Source: Mycetocola_A sp015752285
Lineage (GTDB): Bacteria; Actinomycetota; Actinomycetes; Actinomycetales; Microbacteriaceae
Reading direction: 5' to 3'
DNA: 64,000 bases
Assembly (NCBI RefSeq): GCF_015752285.1
Contig: NZ_JADOUY010000004.1
Coordinates: 62,001-126,000, forward strand
Shown here: piece by piece, positions 35,422-44,055 of the stretch
How the letters are laid out: each line of letters begins with the position of its first letter
Position numbering within the stretch: the stretch's first letter is position 1
Translations under genes and position numbers: made by a program
Notes under the pieces: model-generated
Told to the model about the DNA's origin: nothing
The model's database searches: none
The model's input: the letters and a program-made list of their open reading frames with translations, nothing else

Positions 35422-35891
35422 TGCCTCGTAAGGGACCAGCACCAAAGCGCCCCGTCGTCGCAGACCCCGTCTACGGCGCACCGATCGTCAGCCAGCTCGT
35501 CAACAAGATCCTTGTCGACGGCAAGAAGGGCCTCGCCGAGCGCATCGTCTACAACGCACTCGAAGGCGTTTCAACCAAGAACGGCCAGGACGCCGTCGTC
35601 ACGCTGAAGAAGGCGCTCGACAACGTCCGTCCGACCCTCGAGGTCCGCTCACGCCGGGTCGGTGGCTCCACCTACCAGGTGCCCGTCGAGGTCAAGCCTC
35701 ACCGCGCAAACACCCTCGCACTCCGCTGGCTCACCAGCTACGCCAAGGGTCGCCGCGAGAAGACCATGACCGAGCGTCTCACCAATGAGATCCTCGACGC
35801 ATCAAACGGCCTCGGTGCCGCGGTCAAGCGCCGCGAAGACACCCACAAGATGGCCGAGTCGAACAAGGCCTTCGCTCACTACCGCTGGTAG
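35421..35891 (+). CDS. rpsG: 30S ribosomal protein S7
   Basis: 156 aa, the standard length. Primary 16S rRNA-binding protein that organises the 3' head domain. Starts MPRKGPAPKRPV and carries the VGGSTYQVPVEV beta-hairpin and KMAESNKAFAHYRW end. TAATG coupling with rpsL. A strong stem-loop follows before fusA. Confidence 0.97.
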   Translation: MPRKGPAPKRPVVADPVYGAPIVSQLVNKILVDGKKGLAERIVYNALEGVSTKNGQDAVVTLKKALDNVRPTLEVRSRRVGGSTYQVPVEVKPHRANTLALRWLTSYAKGRREKTMTERLTNEILDASNGLGAAVKRREDTHKMAESNKAFAHYRW

Positions 35892-35899
35892 CAGCGATC

Positions 35900-35933
35900 G
35901 GATGCCTCGGCGGTTTCGATCGCTGAGGCATCC
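35900..35933 (+). other. Stem-loop between rpsG and fusA
   Basis: Arms GGATGCCTC (35900-35908) and GAGGCATCC (35925-35933), extended inward by one G-U and three further pairs to a 13-bp stem with an 8-nt loop. Nine bases after the rpsG stop. Without a T-tract directly after it, it is more likely a processing or partial attenuation site than a full terminator. Confidence 0.65.
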
Positions 35934-35980
35934 GTTCAGCCTGTTCGGCCTTTTCACATTCAACTTCCTGGAGGAACCCA

Positions 35981-38095
35981 GTGGCACTTGACGTGCTCAC
36001 CGACCTGAACAAGGTCCGCAACATCGGCATCATGGCCCACATCGATGCCGGTAAGACAACCACCACAGAGCGCATCCTGTTCTACACCGGTGTCAACCAC
36101 AAGATCGGTGAGACCCACGACGGTGCCTCCACGATGGACTGGATGGAGCAGGAGCAGGAGCGTGGCATCACGATCACCTCTGCTGCCACCACGTGTTTCT
36201 GGGGCGACAACCAGATCAACATCATCGACACCCCCGGCCACGTCGACTTCACCGTTGAGGTGGAGCGTTCGCTCCGCGTCCTCGACGGCGCGGTCGCGGT
36301 GTTCGACGGCAAGGAGGGCGTTGAGCCCCAGTCCGAGACCGTCTGGCGCCAGGCCGACAAGTACGACGTTCCGCGCATCTGCTTCGTCAACAAGATGGAC
36401 AAGCTCGGCGCTGACTTCTACTTCACCGTCGACACCATCATCAAGCGCCTCGGCGCCAAGCCGCTCGTGATCCAGCTGCCCATCGGCGCTGAGAGCGAGT
36501 TCGAAGGGGTCGTCGACCTCGTCGAGATGCGCGCGCTGACCTGGCGTGGAGACAGCAAGGGTGACGTCGAGATGGGCGCCAAGTACGCCATCGAAGAGAT
36601 CCCTGCCGACCTCGCCGAGAAGGCTGCCGAGTACCGCAAGCTCCTCCTCGAGACCGTCGCCGAAACCGACGACGCACTGCTCGAGAAGTACTTCGGTGGC
36701 GAAGAGCTGACCGTCGCCGAGATCAAGGCTGCGATCCGCAAGCTCACCGTCAACAGCGAGATCTACCCGGTCCTCTGTGGTTCAGCATTCAAGAACCGCG
36801 GTGTCCAGCCGATGCTCGACGCTGTCATCGACTACCTGCCGAACCCGCTCGACGTGCCGGCAACCGAGGCACGCGACCCGCGCGACGAAGAGAAGATCAT
36901 CCTCCGTCACCCGGACGCTGCTGAGCCGTTCGCGGCTCTCGCCTTCAAGGTTGCGGTTCACCCGTTCTTCGGTCGCCTCACGTACATTCGCGTGTACTCG
37001 GGTCGTCTCGACTCCGGTGCCCAGGTCATCAACTCGACCAAGGGCAAGAAGGAGCGCATCGGCAAGATCTTCCAGATGCACGCCAACAAGGAGAACCCCG
37101 TCGACTTCGTGACCGCTGGTCACATCTACGCGGTCATCGGCCTCAAGGACACCACAACCGGTGACACCCTCTGTGACCCGAACGCGCAGGTCGTGCTCGA
37201 GTCGATGACCTTCCCTGAGCCGGTCATCTCGGTCGCGATCGAACCGAAGACGAAGCAGGACCAGGAGAAGCTGGGAACAGCCATCCAGAAGCTTGCCGAA
37301 GAGGACCCGACGTTCCGCGTCGAGCAGAACCAGGAGACCGGCCAGACCGTGATTCACGGTATGGGCGAGCTCCACCTCGATATCCTCGTCGACCGAATGA
37401 AGCGTGAATTCAAGGTCGAGGCGAACGTGGGCAAGCCCCAGGTCGCCTACCGCGAGACGATTCGCCGTGCCGTCCCGAAGCACGACTACACCCACAAGAA
37501 GCAGACGGGTGGATCTGGACAGTTCGCAAAGATCCAGTTCGGCCTCGAGCCGCTCGAGATCACCGCCGAGAAGACCTACGAGTTCGACAACAAGGTCACC
37601 GGTGGGCGTATCCCCCGCGAATACATCCCCTCCATCGATGCCGGATTCCAGGACGCACTCCAGGTCGGAATCCTCGCCGGTTACCCGCTCGTCGGTGTGA
37701 AGGCGATTCTGCTCGACGGAGCTGCCCACGATGTCGACTCGTCTGAAATGGCGTTCAAGATCGCAGGCTCGATGGGCTTCAAGGAGGCCGCACGCAAGGC
37801 TGACCCGGTTCTTCTCGAACCGCTCATGGCCGTCGAGGTGCGCACCCCCGAGGAGTACATGGGTGACGTGATCGGTGACATCAACTCCCGCCGTGGCCAG
37901 ATCCAGTCAATGGAGGACGCGTCCGGTGTCAAGGTGATCGCCGCCAAGGTCCCGCTCTCCGAAATGTTCGGCTACATCGGTGACCTGAGAAGCAAGACCT
38001 CTGGTCGCGCCGTGTACTCGATGACATTCGAGAGCTACGCGGAGGTCCCCAAGGCAGTCGCCGAGGAGATCATCCAGAAGAGCAAGGGCGAGTAA
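35981..38095 (+). CDS. fusA: Elongation factor G
   Basis: 704 aa GTPase that drives ribosomal translocation. G1 motif AHIDAGKTT, switch region RGITITSAATT, G3 DTPGHVDF, G4 NKMDKLGAD, and the domain IV loop KQTGGSGQFAKI are present. GTG start preceded by TGGAGGA. Standard third gene of the str operon; flanked on both sides by stem-loops. Confidence 0.97.
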   Translation: MALDVLTDLNKVRNIGIMAHIDAGKTTTTERILFYTGVNHKIGETHDGASTMDWMEQEQERGITITSAATTCFWGDNQINIIDTPGHVDFTVEVERSLRVLDGAVAVFDGKEGVEPQSETVWRQADKYDVPRICFVNKMDKLGADFYFTVDTIIKRLGAKPLVIQLPIGAESEFEGVVDLVEMRALTWRGDSKGDVEMGAKYAIEEIPADLAEKAAEYRKLLLETVAETDDALLEKYFGGEELTVAEIKAAIRKLTVNSEIYPVLCGSAFKNRGVQPMLDAVIDYLPNPLDVPATEARDPRDEEKIILRHPDAAEPFAALAFKVAVHPFFGRLTYIRVYSGRLDSGAQVINSTKGKKERIGKIFQMHANKENPVDFVTAGHIYAVIGLKDTTTGDTLCDPNAQVVLESMTFPEPVISVAIEPKTKQDQEKLGTAIQKLAEEDPTFRVEQNQETGQTVIHGMGELHLDILVDRMKREFKVEANVGKPQVAYRETIRRAVPKHDYTHKKQTGGSGQFAKIQFGLEPLEITAEKTYEFDNKVTGGRIPREYIPSIDAGFQDALQVGILAGYPLVGVKAILLDGAAHDVDSSEMAFKIAGSMGFKEAARKADPVLLEPLMAVEVRTPEEYMGDVIGDINSRRGQIQSMEDASGVKVIAAKVPLSEMFGYIGDLRSKTSGRAVYSMTFESYAEVPKAVAEEIIQKSKGE

Positions 38096-38101
38096 TCGCC
38101 C

Positions 38102-38149
38102 TGCGGCGGGGGAGTGCGCGAGAGTGCTCTTGTGCATTCCCCAGCCGCA
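38102..38149 (+). other. Stem-loop between fusA and tuf
   Basis: A ~15-bp imperfect stem, 38102-38117 with 38134-38149 (outer TGCGGC/GCCGCA, inner GGGGA/TCCCC, one mismatch, one G-U), closes a 16-nt loop. It begins 7 bp after the fusA stop. The following 90 bp to tuf are AT-richer (CCTAGTAACATAAACACA) and could hold a separate tuf promoter. Confidence 0.6.
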
Positions 38150-38239
38150 ACCTAGTAACATAAACACACAAATCCCCGTAGTAAATCCGGTCGCAAACCA
38201 GTGCCCGGCTTCGCTACATCAGTCCTGAGGAGGACCATA

Positions 38240-39433
38240 GTGGCTAAGGCCAAGTTCGAGCGGACCAAGCCGCACGTAAACATCGGTACGATCGGTCACG
38301 TCGACCACGGCAAGACCACCCTTACCGCTGCCATCTCCAAGGTGCTTGCTGACAAGTACCCGTCGGCAACGAACGTTCAGCGCGACTTCGCGTCGATCGA
38401 CTCGGCTCCTGAGGAGCGCCAGCGCGGTATCACGATCAACATCTCCCACGTCGAGTACGAGACGCCGAAGCGTCACTACGCTCACGTCGATGCACCCGGC
38501 CACGCCGACTACATCAAGAACATGATCACCGGTGCGGCCCAGATGGACGGCGCCATCCTCGTGGTTGCCGCCACTGACGGTCCGATGGCCCAGACCCGCG
38601 AGCACGTTCTGCTCGCCCGCCAGATCGGCGTTCCTTCGATCCTGGTCGCGCTGAACAAGTCCGACATGGTCGACGACGAAGAGATCCTGGAGCTCGTCGA
38701 GCTCGAGGTTCGCGAACTTCTCTCCAGCCAGAACTTCGATGGCGACAACGCCCCCGTCGTTCAGGTCTCGGGCCTCAAGGCTCTTGAAGGCGACGAGAAG
38801 TGGGTCAACAGCATCCTCGAGCTTATGCAGGCCGTCGATGACTTCATCCCGGACCCCGTTCGCGACAAGGACAAGGCGTTCCTCATGCCGATCGAGGACG
38901 TCTTCACGATCACCGGTCGTGGAACAGTCGTCACCGGCCGCGCCGAGCGCGGAACTCTCAAGATCAACTCCGAGGTCGAGATCGTCGGCATCCGCCCGAC
39001 GCAGAAGACCATCGTCACGGGTATCGAGATGTTCCACAAGCAGCTCGACGAGGCGTGGGCCGGCGAGAACTGTGGTCTCCTGCTTCGCGGCACCAAGCGT
39101 GAAGACGTTGAGCGCGGCCAGGTCGTCGTCAAGCCGGGTTCTGTGACCCCTCACACCAACTTCCAGGGGAACGCCTACATCCTGTCCAAGGATGAGGGTG
39201 GCCGTCACAACCCGTTCTACGCGAACTACCGCCCGCAGTTCTACTTCCGCACAACGGACGTCACCGGCGTCATCACGCTGCCTGAGGGCACCGAGATGGT
39301 CATGCCTGGTGACACCACCGAAATGACCGTTGAGCTGATCCAGGCCATCGCCATGGAAGAGGGCCTCGGCTTTGCAATTCGTGAGGGTGGCCGCACCGTC
39401 GGTGCCGGTACCGTCACGAAGGTTCTCAAGTAA
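38240..39433 (+). CDS. tuf: Elongation factor Tu
   Basis: 397 aa, the normal length; delivers aminoacyl-tRNA to the ribosome. G1 GHVDHGKTT, switch I RGITINISHVEYET, DAPGHADY, NKSDMVDD and the C-terminal IREGGRTVGAGTVTKVLK are present. The GTG at 38240 with TGAGGAGGA upstream gives the conserved MAKAKFERTKPH start; an upstream in-frame start would add an unlikely extension. Followed by a strong terminator. Confidence 0.98.
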   Translation: MAKAKFERTKPHVNIGTIGHVDHGKTTLTAAISKVLADKYPSATNVQRDFASIDSAPEERQRGITINISHVEYETPKRHYAHVDAPGHADYIKNMITGAAQMDGAILVVAATDGPMAQTREHVLLARQIGVPSILVALNKSDMVDDEEILELVELEVRELLSSQNFDGDNAPVVQVSGLKALEGDEKWVNSILELMQAVDDFIPDPVRDKDKAFLMPIEDVFTITGRGTVVTGRAERGTLKINSEVEIVGIRPTQKTIVTGIEMFHKQLDEAWAGENCGLLLRGTKREDVERGQVVVKPGSVTPHTNFQGNAYILSKDEGGRHNPFYANYRPQFYFRTTDVTGVITLPEGTEMVMPGDTTEMTVELIQAIAMEEGLGFAIREGGRTVGAGTVTKVLK

Positions 39434-39454
39434 TTCTGAACCGATAGATCCGCG

Positions 39455-39487
39455 AAAAGGGTCCGGCCGAGAGGCCGGGCCCTTTTT
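39455..39487 (+). terminator. Rho-independent terminator of the str operon
   Basis: AAAAGGG-T-CCGGCC stem paired with GGCCGG-G-CCCTTTTT around a GAGA loop; the right arm ends in TTTTT. A textbook intrinsic terminator 22 bp after tuf. Confidence 0.92.
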
Positions 39488-39851
39488 CGTGCGCTGAGAG
39501 GCCCGAGCCTGCTGCGCACGAGTACGGCTCGGCACACGGACAGCGCGACAGCTAAGGACATCTCCTGATCATCGTGCGACTCATCGCCCGCGGTGTTTGC
39601 CCAGGGCGACGCGGAGAAAACGGGCGACACCCGAACTGGGGGCGGAGAAGTCCCGCGTTTTGGATGTGATAGATCCTCATGTCTGGCAGTCTGGACTCAG
39701 CCGTGACAACACCCCCTCGGTCACGACCACCGGCGGCCCCACCCCCTCAGGGGCCGCCGGCTGGCCGGTTCCCGTTCCGATCTGGAACTCGCCGGTCGTC
39801 TCCGCCAGAATGGCGACACCGCGATTCGCGGCAGAAGACGGAGGATGCAGC
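39488..39851. other. Intergenic region with a GC-rich hairpin, no gene supported
   Basis: 364 bp between the tuf terminator and the small gene at 39852. Open frames here have no ribosome site or family resemblance. It contains a perfect 11-bp inverted repeat, CCGGCGGCCCC (39730-39740) and GGGGCCGCCGG (39750-39760) with a 9-nt pyrimidine-rich loop, and a CAGAAT -10-like box at 39806-39811 that may serve the next gene. Confidence 0.5.
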
Positions 39852-40064
39852 ATGGCACTGGACGACATCACGAAGAAGGCGCAGGAGTTTCTCGCCGACA
39901 ACAAGGTCAAGGATGCGCTCGACAGCCAGCAGGCCGAGGATGCCAGTGACAAGCTGCTCGACTCGGTTGCGGATGCCGCCAGCCGCATGACCGGCGGAAG
40001 ATTCGACGAGCAGATCGCCGGTGCGAAGGACGCGGCGGACAAGGCTGTCGGGACAGAGAAGTAG
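39852..40064 (+). CDS. Small MT0933-antitoxin-like / stress-type protein
   Basis: 70 aa, helical and charged (MALDDITKKAQEFLADNKVK..., ending GAKDAADKAVGTEK). Size, an Asp/Lys-rich heptad pattern and the TGGRFDEQIAGAKD segment fit the MT0933/Rv0909 antitoxin-like family, which is often found without a toxin. No toxin gene is adjacent. ATG 39852 has ACGGAGGA upstream; the longer frame beginning at 39597 reads through the intergenic hairpin and is not credible. Confidence 0.55.
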   Translation: MALDDITKKAQEFLADNKVKDALDSQQAEDASDKLLDSVADAASRMTGGRFDEQIAGAKDAADKAVGTEK

Positions 40065-40087
40065 ACGCATCGCAGACCTCGAACAGT

Positions 40088-40120
40088 GAGTCCCGGCCTG
40101 CGAGCCGGACTCCCTGTTTT
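40088..40120 (+). terminator. Probable terminator after the small MT0933-like gene
   Basis: GAGTC-C-CGGC (40088-40097) pairs with GCCGGACTC (40104-40112) with one bulged base, followed by CCTGTTTT. It sits 23 bp after the stop. Confidence 0.6.
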
Positions 40121-40534
40121 ACCGGGGAATCGCGGGCCGCTGCCGAGCAGGGCGACCCAGGGCTCCAGCGCGACACGCCCGGGTTGCACAATGGGCACGG
40201 ATCTGTCAGACTCATCTAGTTCAACATTTTCTGCGCGCTTGAGTGCTGCGCAGAAATCACTGCCAGGCAGTGCATAGGTCACGTTCGAAACCGAGCAAGC
40301 AAACCTAGGCCGCGGGTAGCAGAACATCGACTTGGTCGACAATCCCCAACAACTGGCGTGAGCCGCAATCGCAGGGTATTTCTGCGCGTGCGGGATGCGT
40401 CACGGGGGCTGCGACAAGACTTGACAGTAAAACAGTGGTGCGACAGCAAGTAGTGCCCAGCGTTGTCCTCAACGCTAAGAAGCGCGTCCAATGCGAAGAG
40501 ATTCGTAAGACGCAAGACAGAGAGTGAGTCAAAC
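40121..40534 (+). promoter_or_regulatory. S10 operon upstream region with three inverted repeats
   Basis: 414 bp without a gene. A possible promoter is TTGCAC (40183-40188), 18 bp, CAGACT (40207-40212). Downstream lie TTCTGCGC/GCGCAGAA (40229-40236, 40248-40255), CACTGC/GCAGTG (40258-40263, 40267-40272) and AGCGTTG/CAACGCT (40459-40465, 40470-40476, TCCT loop). A lone TTGACA at 40421 lacks a matching -10. The transcript would have a ~300-nt folded leader, as expected for autoregulated ribosomal-protein operons. Confidence 0.45.
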
Positions 40535-40843
40535 ATGGCGGGACAGAAGATCCGCATTCGACTTAAGTCATATGATCACGAGGTCATTGACACCTCGGCG
40601 CGCAAGATCGTCGACACGGTAACCCGCGCGGGTGCCACGGTTGTCGGTCCAGTGCCGCTTCCGACGGAGAAGAACGTGGTGTGTGTCATCCGTTCTCCCC
40701 ACAAGTACAAGGACAGCCGGGAGCACTTCGAGATGCGCACCCACAAGCGTCTGATCGACATCATTGACCCGACGCCCAAGGCCGTCGACTCGCTCATGCG
40801 ACTCGACCTGCCGGCGGACGTCAACATCGAGATCAAGCTCTAA
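40535..40843 (+). CDS. rpsJ: 30S ribosomal protein S10
   Basis: 102 aa, full length. MAGQKIRIRLKSYDHEVID start, VGPVPLPTEKNV loop and RTHKRLIDI motif are conserved. Also known as the transcription factor NusE. ATG 40535 is the conserved start; the earlier in-frame start would add 24 residues not found in the family. First gene of a continuous S10-spc cluster. Confidence 0.97.
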   Translation: MAGQKIRIRLKSYDHEVIDTSARKIVDTVTRAGATVVGPVPLPTEKNVVCVIRSPHKYKDSREHFEMRTHKRLIDIIDPTPKAVDSLMRLDLPADVNIEIKL

Positions 40844-40851
40844 GGGAACGC

Positions 40852-41508
40852 ATGTCTATCGAGAACAAGACCAGCAAAGGTCTGCTCGGCACGAAGCTGG
40901 GCATGACCCAGGTCTGGGACGAGAACAACAAGCTCGTACCCGTGACCGTCATCGAAATCACCCCGAACGTCGTGACGCAGATTCGCACGCCCGAGGTCGA
41001 CGGCTACAACGCGGTTCAGATCGCCTATGGCCAGATCGACCCGCGCAAGGTGAACAAGCCGGACGCCGGACACTTCGACAAGGCAGGCGTGACTCCTCGC
41101 CGCCACGTCACCGAAGTTCGCACCGCTGACGCCGGCGACTACGCCGCCGGCCAGGAACTCACCGTTGATGGAACGTTCGAAGCCGGCCAGAAGGTCGACG
41201 TCGTCGGAACCAGCAAGGGTAAGGGTTTCGCCGGTGTGATGAAGCGTCACAACTTCAAGGGTGTCTCCGCATCTCACGGTGCCCACCGCAACCACCGCAA
41301 GCCCGGATCCATCGGTGCTTCGTCGACCCCGAGCCGTGTCTTCAAGGGCATGCGCATGGCCGGTCGCATGGGTGGAGAGCGCGTCACCGTGCTCAACCTG
41401 CACGTCCACTCGGTTGACGCCGAAAAGGGCCTGCTGCTCGTCAAGGGTGCCGTTCCCGGCGCTCGTGGCCGCATCGTTTTCGTCCGTAACGCAGTGAAGG
41501 GAGCGTAG
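40852..41508 (+). CDS. rplC: 50S ribosomal protein L3
   Basis: 218 aa. Early-assembly 23S rRNA-binding protein; GLLGTKLGMTQVWD start and the long loop GVMKRHNFKGVSASHGAHRN with its methylatable Gln position region are present. AGGGAA precedes the ATG. Second gene of the S10 operon, 8 bp after rpsJ. Confidence 0.97.
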   Translation: MSIENKTSKGLLGTKLGMTQVWDENNKLVPVTVIEITPNVVTQIRTPEVDGYNAVQIAYGQIDPRKVNKPDAGHFDKAGVTPRRHVTEVRTADAGDYAAGQELTVDGTFEAGQKVDVVGTSKGKGFAGVMKRHNFKGVSASHGAHRNHRKPGSIGASSTPSRVFKGMRMAGRMGGERVTVLNLHVHSVDAEKGLLLVKGAVPGARGRIVFVRNAVKGA

Positions 41509-41512
41509 TTAG

Positions 41513-42211
41513 ATGCCTAACGCAACTAGCACCGCAACGCTCGACGTTCTCGACACGAAGGGCAAGAAGTCCGGCACCGTCGAGCTGCCCGCCGAGTTGT
41601 TCGACGTTCAGACCAACGTTCCGCTGATCCACCAGGTCGTTGTTGCTCAGCTCGCCGCAGCACGCCAGGGAACCCACAAGACCAAGCGTCGTGGAGAAGT
41701 TTCCGGTGCAGGCCGCAAGCCGTTCAAGCAGAAGGGAACCGGTCGCGCCCGTCAGGGATCGATCCGTGCTCCTCAGATGACCGGTGGTGGCATCGTCCAC
41801 GGACCGCAGCCGCGTGACTACTCGCAGCGCACCCCCAAGAAGATGATCGCTGCAGCTCTGCGCGGTGCACTCTCCGACCGGGCCCGCGGCGAGCGGATCC
41901 ATGTGGTCGAGACCCTCGTGATCGCTGAAGAGCGCATCACCAAGGCTGCCGTCGACTACCTGGCGACCATTGCCACCTCTCCGCACGTCCTGATCGTTCT
42001 CGAGCGGGCCGACGTCGAGAGCTACAAGGCTGTTCGCAACATCCCAACCGTTCACGTCATCAACCATGACCAGCTGAACGCCTACGACGTGCTCGTGGCA
42101 GACGACATCGTCTTCACCAAGGCTGCCTTCGACGCTTTCGTCGCAGGTCCGGCCAGGGGTAAGTCGGTCACGGCTGTTGCTTCGTCCGCTGACGTCACTG
42201 AGGAGGCCTAG
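41513..42211 (+). CDS. rplD: 50S ribosomal protein L4
   Basis: 232 aa. The extended tunnel loop is visible (KTKRRGEVSGAGRKPFKQKG, followed by TGRARQGS). In Enterobacteria L4 represses its own operon; whether this holds here is unknown. Four bases after rplC, two before rplW. Confidence 0.97.
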   Translation: MPNATSTATLDVLDTKGKKSGTVELPAELFDVQTNVPLIHQVVVAQLAAARQGTHKTKRRGEVSGAGRKPFKQKGTGRARQGSIRAPQMTGGGIVHGPQPRDYSQRTPKKMIAAALRGALSDRARGERIHVVETLVIAEERITKAAVDYLATIATSPHVLIVLERADVESYKAVRNIPTVHVINHDQLNAYDVLVADDIVFTKAAFDAFVAGPARGKSVTAVASSADVTEEA

Positions 42212-42213
42212 TC

Positions 42214-42513
42214 ATGTCCAACATCAACAAGGACCCGCGCGACATCATCATCTCGCCGGTCGTTTCGGAGAAGAGCTACGGCTTGATCGACGAGGGCAAG
42301 TACACCTTCGTCGTCGACCCCCGTGCGAACAAGACCGAGATCAAGCTCGCTATCGAGAAGATCTTCAAGGTCGAGGTCGCCTCGGTCAACACCCTGAACC
42401 GCACCGGCAAGACCCGTCGTACCAAGTTCGGCATCGGCAAGCGCAAGGACACCAAGCGCGCCATCGTGACGCTCAAATCCGGTTCCATCGACATCTTCAC
42501 GGCTGTCGGCTAG
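42214..42513 (+). CDS. rplW: 50S ribosomal protein L23
   Basis: 99 aa. Located at the exit tunnel, docking site for trigger factor and SRP. DIIISPVVSEKSYGLI start, RANKTEIKLAIEKIF and the VNTLNRTGKTRRT loop are conserved. Two bases after rplD. Confidence 0.96.
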   Translation: MSNINKDPRDIIISPVVSEKSYGLIDEGKYTFVVDPRANKTEIKLAIEKIFKVEVASVNTLNRTGKTRRTKFGIGKRKDTKRAIVTLKSGSIDIFTAVG

Positions 42514-42530
42514 GAGCGTAAGGAAAAACT

Positions 42531-43370
42531 ATGGCTATTCGTAAGTACAAGCCCACGACCCCAGGTCGCCGTGGATCGAGCGTCGCCGATTTCGCTGAAA
42601 TCACGCGCTCGACCCCTGAGAAGTCGCTTCTGCGTCCGCTCTCAAAGACCGGTGGTCGCAACAACCAGGGCCGCATCACGACCCGTCACATCGGTGGTGG
42701 CCACAAGCGCCAGTACCGCGTTATCGACTTCCGTCGTAACGACAAAGACGGTGTCAACGCCCGTGTCGCTCACATCGAGTACGACCCCAACCGCACGGCG
42801 CGCATCGCGCTGCTGCACTTCGTTGACGGCACCAAGCGCTACATCCTCGCTCCCAACAAGCTCGCACAGGGCGACGTTGTCGAGTCAGGTGCCGGCGCCG
42901 ACATCAAGCCGGGCAACAACCTGCCGCTGAAGAACATCCCCACCGGTACCGTCATCCACGCAATCGAATTGCGTCCGGGTGGAGGCGCCAAGATGGCTCG
43001 CTCAGCTGGAGCTTCGGTTCGTCTCGTCGCCAAGGACGGCATCTACGCGCAGCTTCGTCTGCCGTCTGGTGAAATCCGCAACGTCGACTCGCGCTGCCGC
43101 GCCACGATCGGCGAGGTCGGCAACGCCGAGCAGTCGAACATCAACTGGGGAAAGGCCGGCCGCAAGCGCTGGAAGGGCGTTCGCCCGACCGTCCGCGGTG
43201 TCGCCATGAACCCGGTCGACCACCCACACGGTGGTGGTGAGGGTAAGACCTCGGGTGGACGTCACCCGGTCAGCCCGTGGGGTCAGAAAGAAGGCCGCAC
43301 CCGCCACCCGAACAAGGAAAGCGACAAGCTCATCGTTCGTCGCCGTACCGCCACCAAGAAGCGTAAGTAG
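42531..43370 (+). CDS. rplB: 50S ribosomal protein L2
   Basis: 279 aa, near the peptidyl-transferase centre. MAIRKYKPTTPGRRGSS start, NNQGRITTRHIGGGHKR and the conserved His region VAMNPVDHPHGGGEGKT are present. TAAGGA upstream of the ATG. Confidence 0.97.
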   Translation: MAIRKYKPTTPGRRGSSVADFAEITRSTPEKSLLRPLSKTGGRNNQGRITTRHIGGGHKRQYRVIDFRRNDKDGVNARVAHIEYDPNRTARIALLHFVDGTKRYILAPNKLAQGDVVESGAGADIKPGNNLPLKNIPTGTVIHAIELRPGGGAKMARSAGASVRLVAKDGIYAQLRLPSGEIRNVDSRCRATIGEVGNAEQSNINWGKAGRKRWKGVRPTVRGVAMNPVDHPHGGGEGKTSGGRHPVSPWGQKEGRTRHPNKESDKLIVRRRTATKKRK

Positions 43371-43382
43371 GAGTTGTAGAAG

Positions 43383-43664
43383 ATGCCACGCAGTCTGAAG
43401 AAGGGCCCCTTCGTTGATGACCACCTGCTCCGCAAGGTGGTTCGTGCGAACGAGTCCAATAGCAAGAACGTGATCAAGACCTGGTCGCGCCGCTCGATGA
43501 TCGTCCCGTCCATGCTGGGACACACCATTGCGGTGCACGACGGTCGCAAGCACATCCCGGTGTTCGTCACCGAGTCGATGGTCGGGCACAAGCTCGGCGA
43601 GTTTGCACCCACCCGCACCTTCCGTGGACACGTGAAGGATGACAAGAAGGGTCGTCGCCGCTAA
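43383..43664 (+). CDS. rpsS: 30S ribosomal protein S19
   Basis: 93 aa. MPRSLKKGPFVDDHLLRKV start and GHKLGEFAPTRTFRGH end are typical. Binds the 16S head together with S13. AGGAG lies before the ATG; 12 bp after rplB. Confidence 0.97.
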   Translation: MPRSLKKGPFVDDHLLRKVVRANESNSKNVIKTWSRRSMIVPSMLGHTIAVHDGRKHIPVFVTESMVGHKLGEFAPTRTFRGHVKDDKKGRRR

Positions 43665-43689
43665 GGCGGTGACGAAAAGGAGGAGAGAA

Positions 43690-44055
43690 ATGGTGGAGTC
43701 AGTCGCACGAGTGCGTCACATCCGCGTCACCCCCATGAAGGCCCGCCGCGTCGTCAACATGATCCGCGGAAAGCAGGCCGCCGAGGCCCTGGCCATTCTG
43801 AAGTTCGCACCTCAGGGTGCGTCAGAGCCCGTCTACAAGCTGGTTGCTTCTGCCATCGCGAACGCTCGCGTCAAGGCAGACAAAGACAACCAGTTCCTGG
43901 ACGAGCAGGACCTGTACATCGCCAAGGCATACGTCGACGAGGGTGCAACCCTCAAGCGTTTCCAGCCGCGTGCCCAGGGCCGCGCATTCCAGATTCTCAA
44001 GCGCACCAGCCACATCACTGTTGTGCTCGCCACTCCTGAGGAGGGTACGAAGTAA
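43690..44055 (+). CDS. rplV: 50S ribosomal protein L22
   Basis: 121 aa. Contains RVTPMKARRVVNMIRGK and the tunnel hairpin LKRFQPRAQGRAFQI, where macrolide-resistance changes arise in other species. ATG 43690 with AAGGAGGAG upstream is preferred to the earlier in-frame start overlapping rpsS. TAATG overlap with rpsC. Confidence 0.95.
   Translation: MVESVARVRHIRVTPMKARRVVNMIRGKQAAEALAILKFAPQGASEPVYKLVASAIANARVKADKDNQFLDEQDLYIAKAYVDEGATLKRFQPRAQGRAFQILKRTSHITVVLATPEEGTK

Noticed and set aside
38219..39535. 438-aa reverse-strand open frame opposite tuf
   Set aside because: Exact antisense shadow of a highly biased EF-Tu gene; no ribosome site, no family resemblance, and it runs through the tuf terminator.
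39597..39851. N-terminal extension of the small 70-aa protein
   Set aside because: It crosses a GC-rich hairpin and lacks a ribosome site, while ATG 39852 has a clear GGAGGA.
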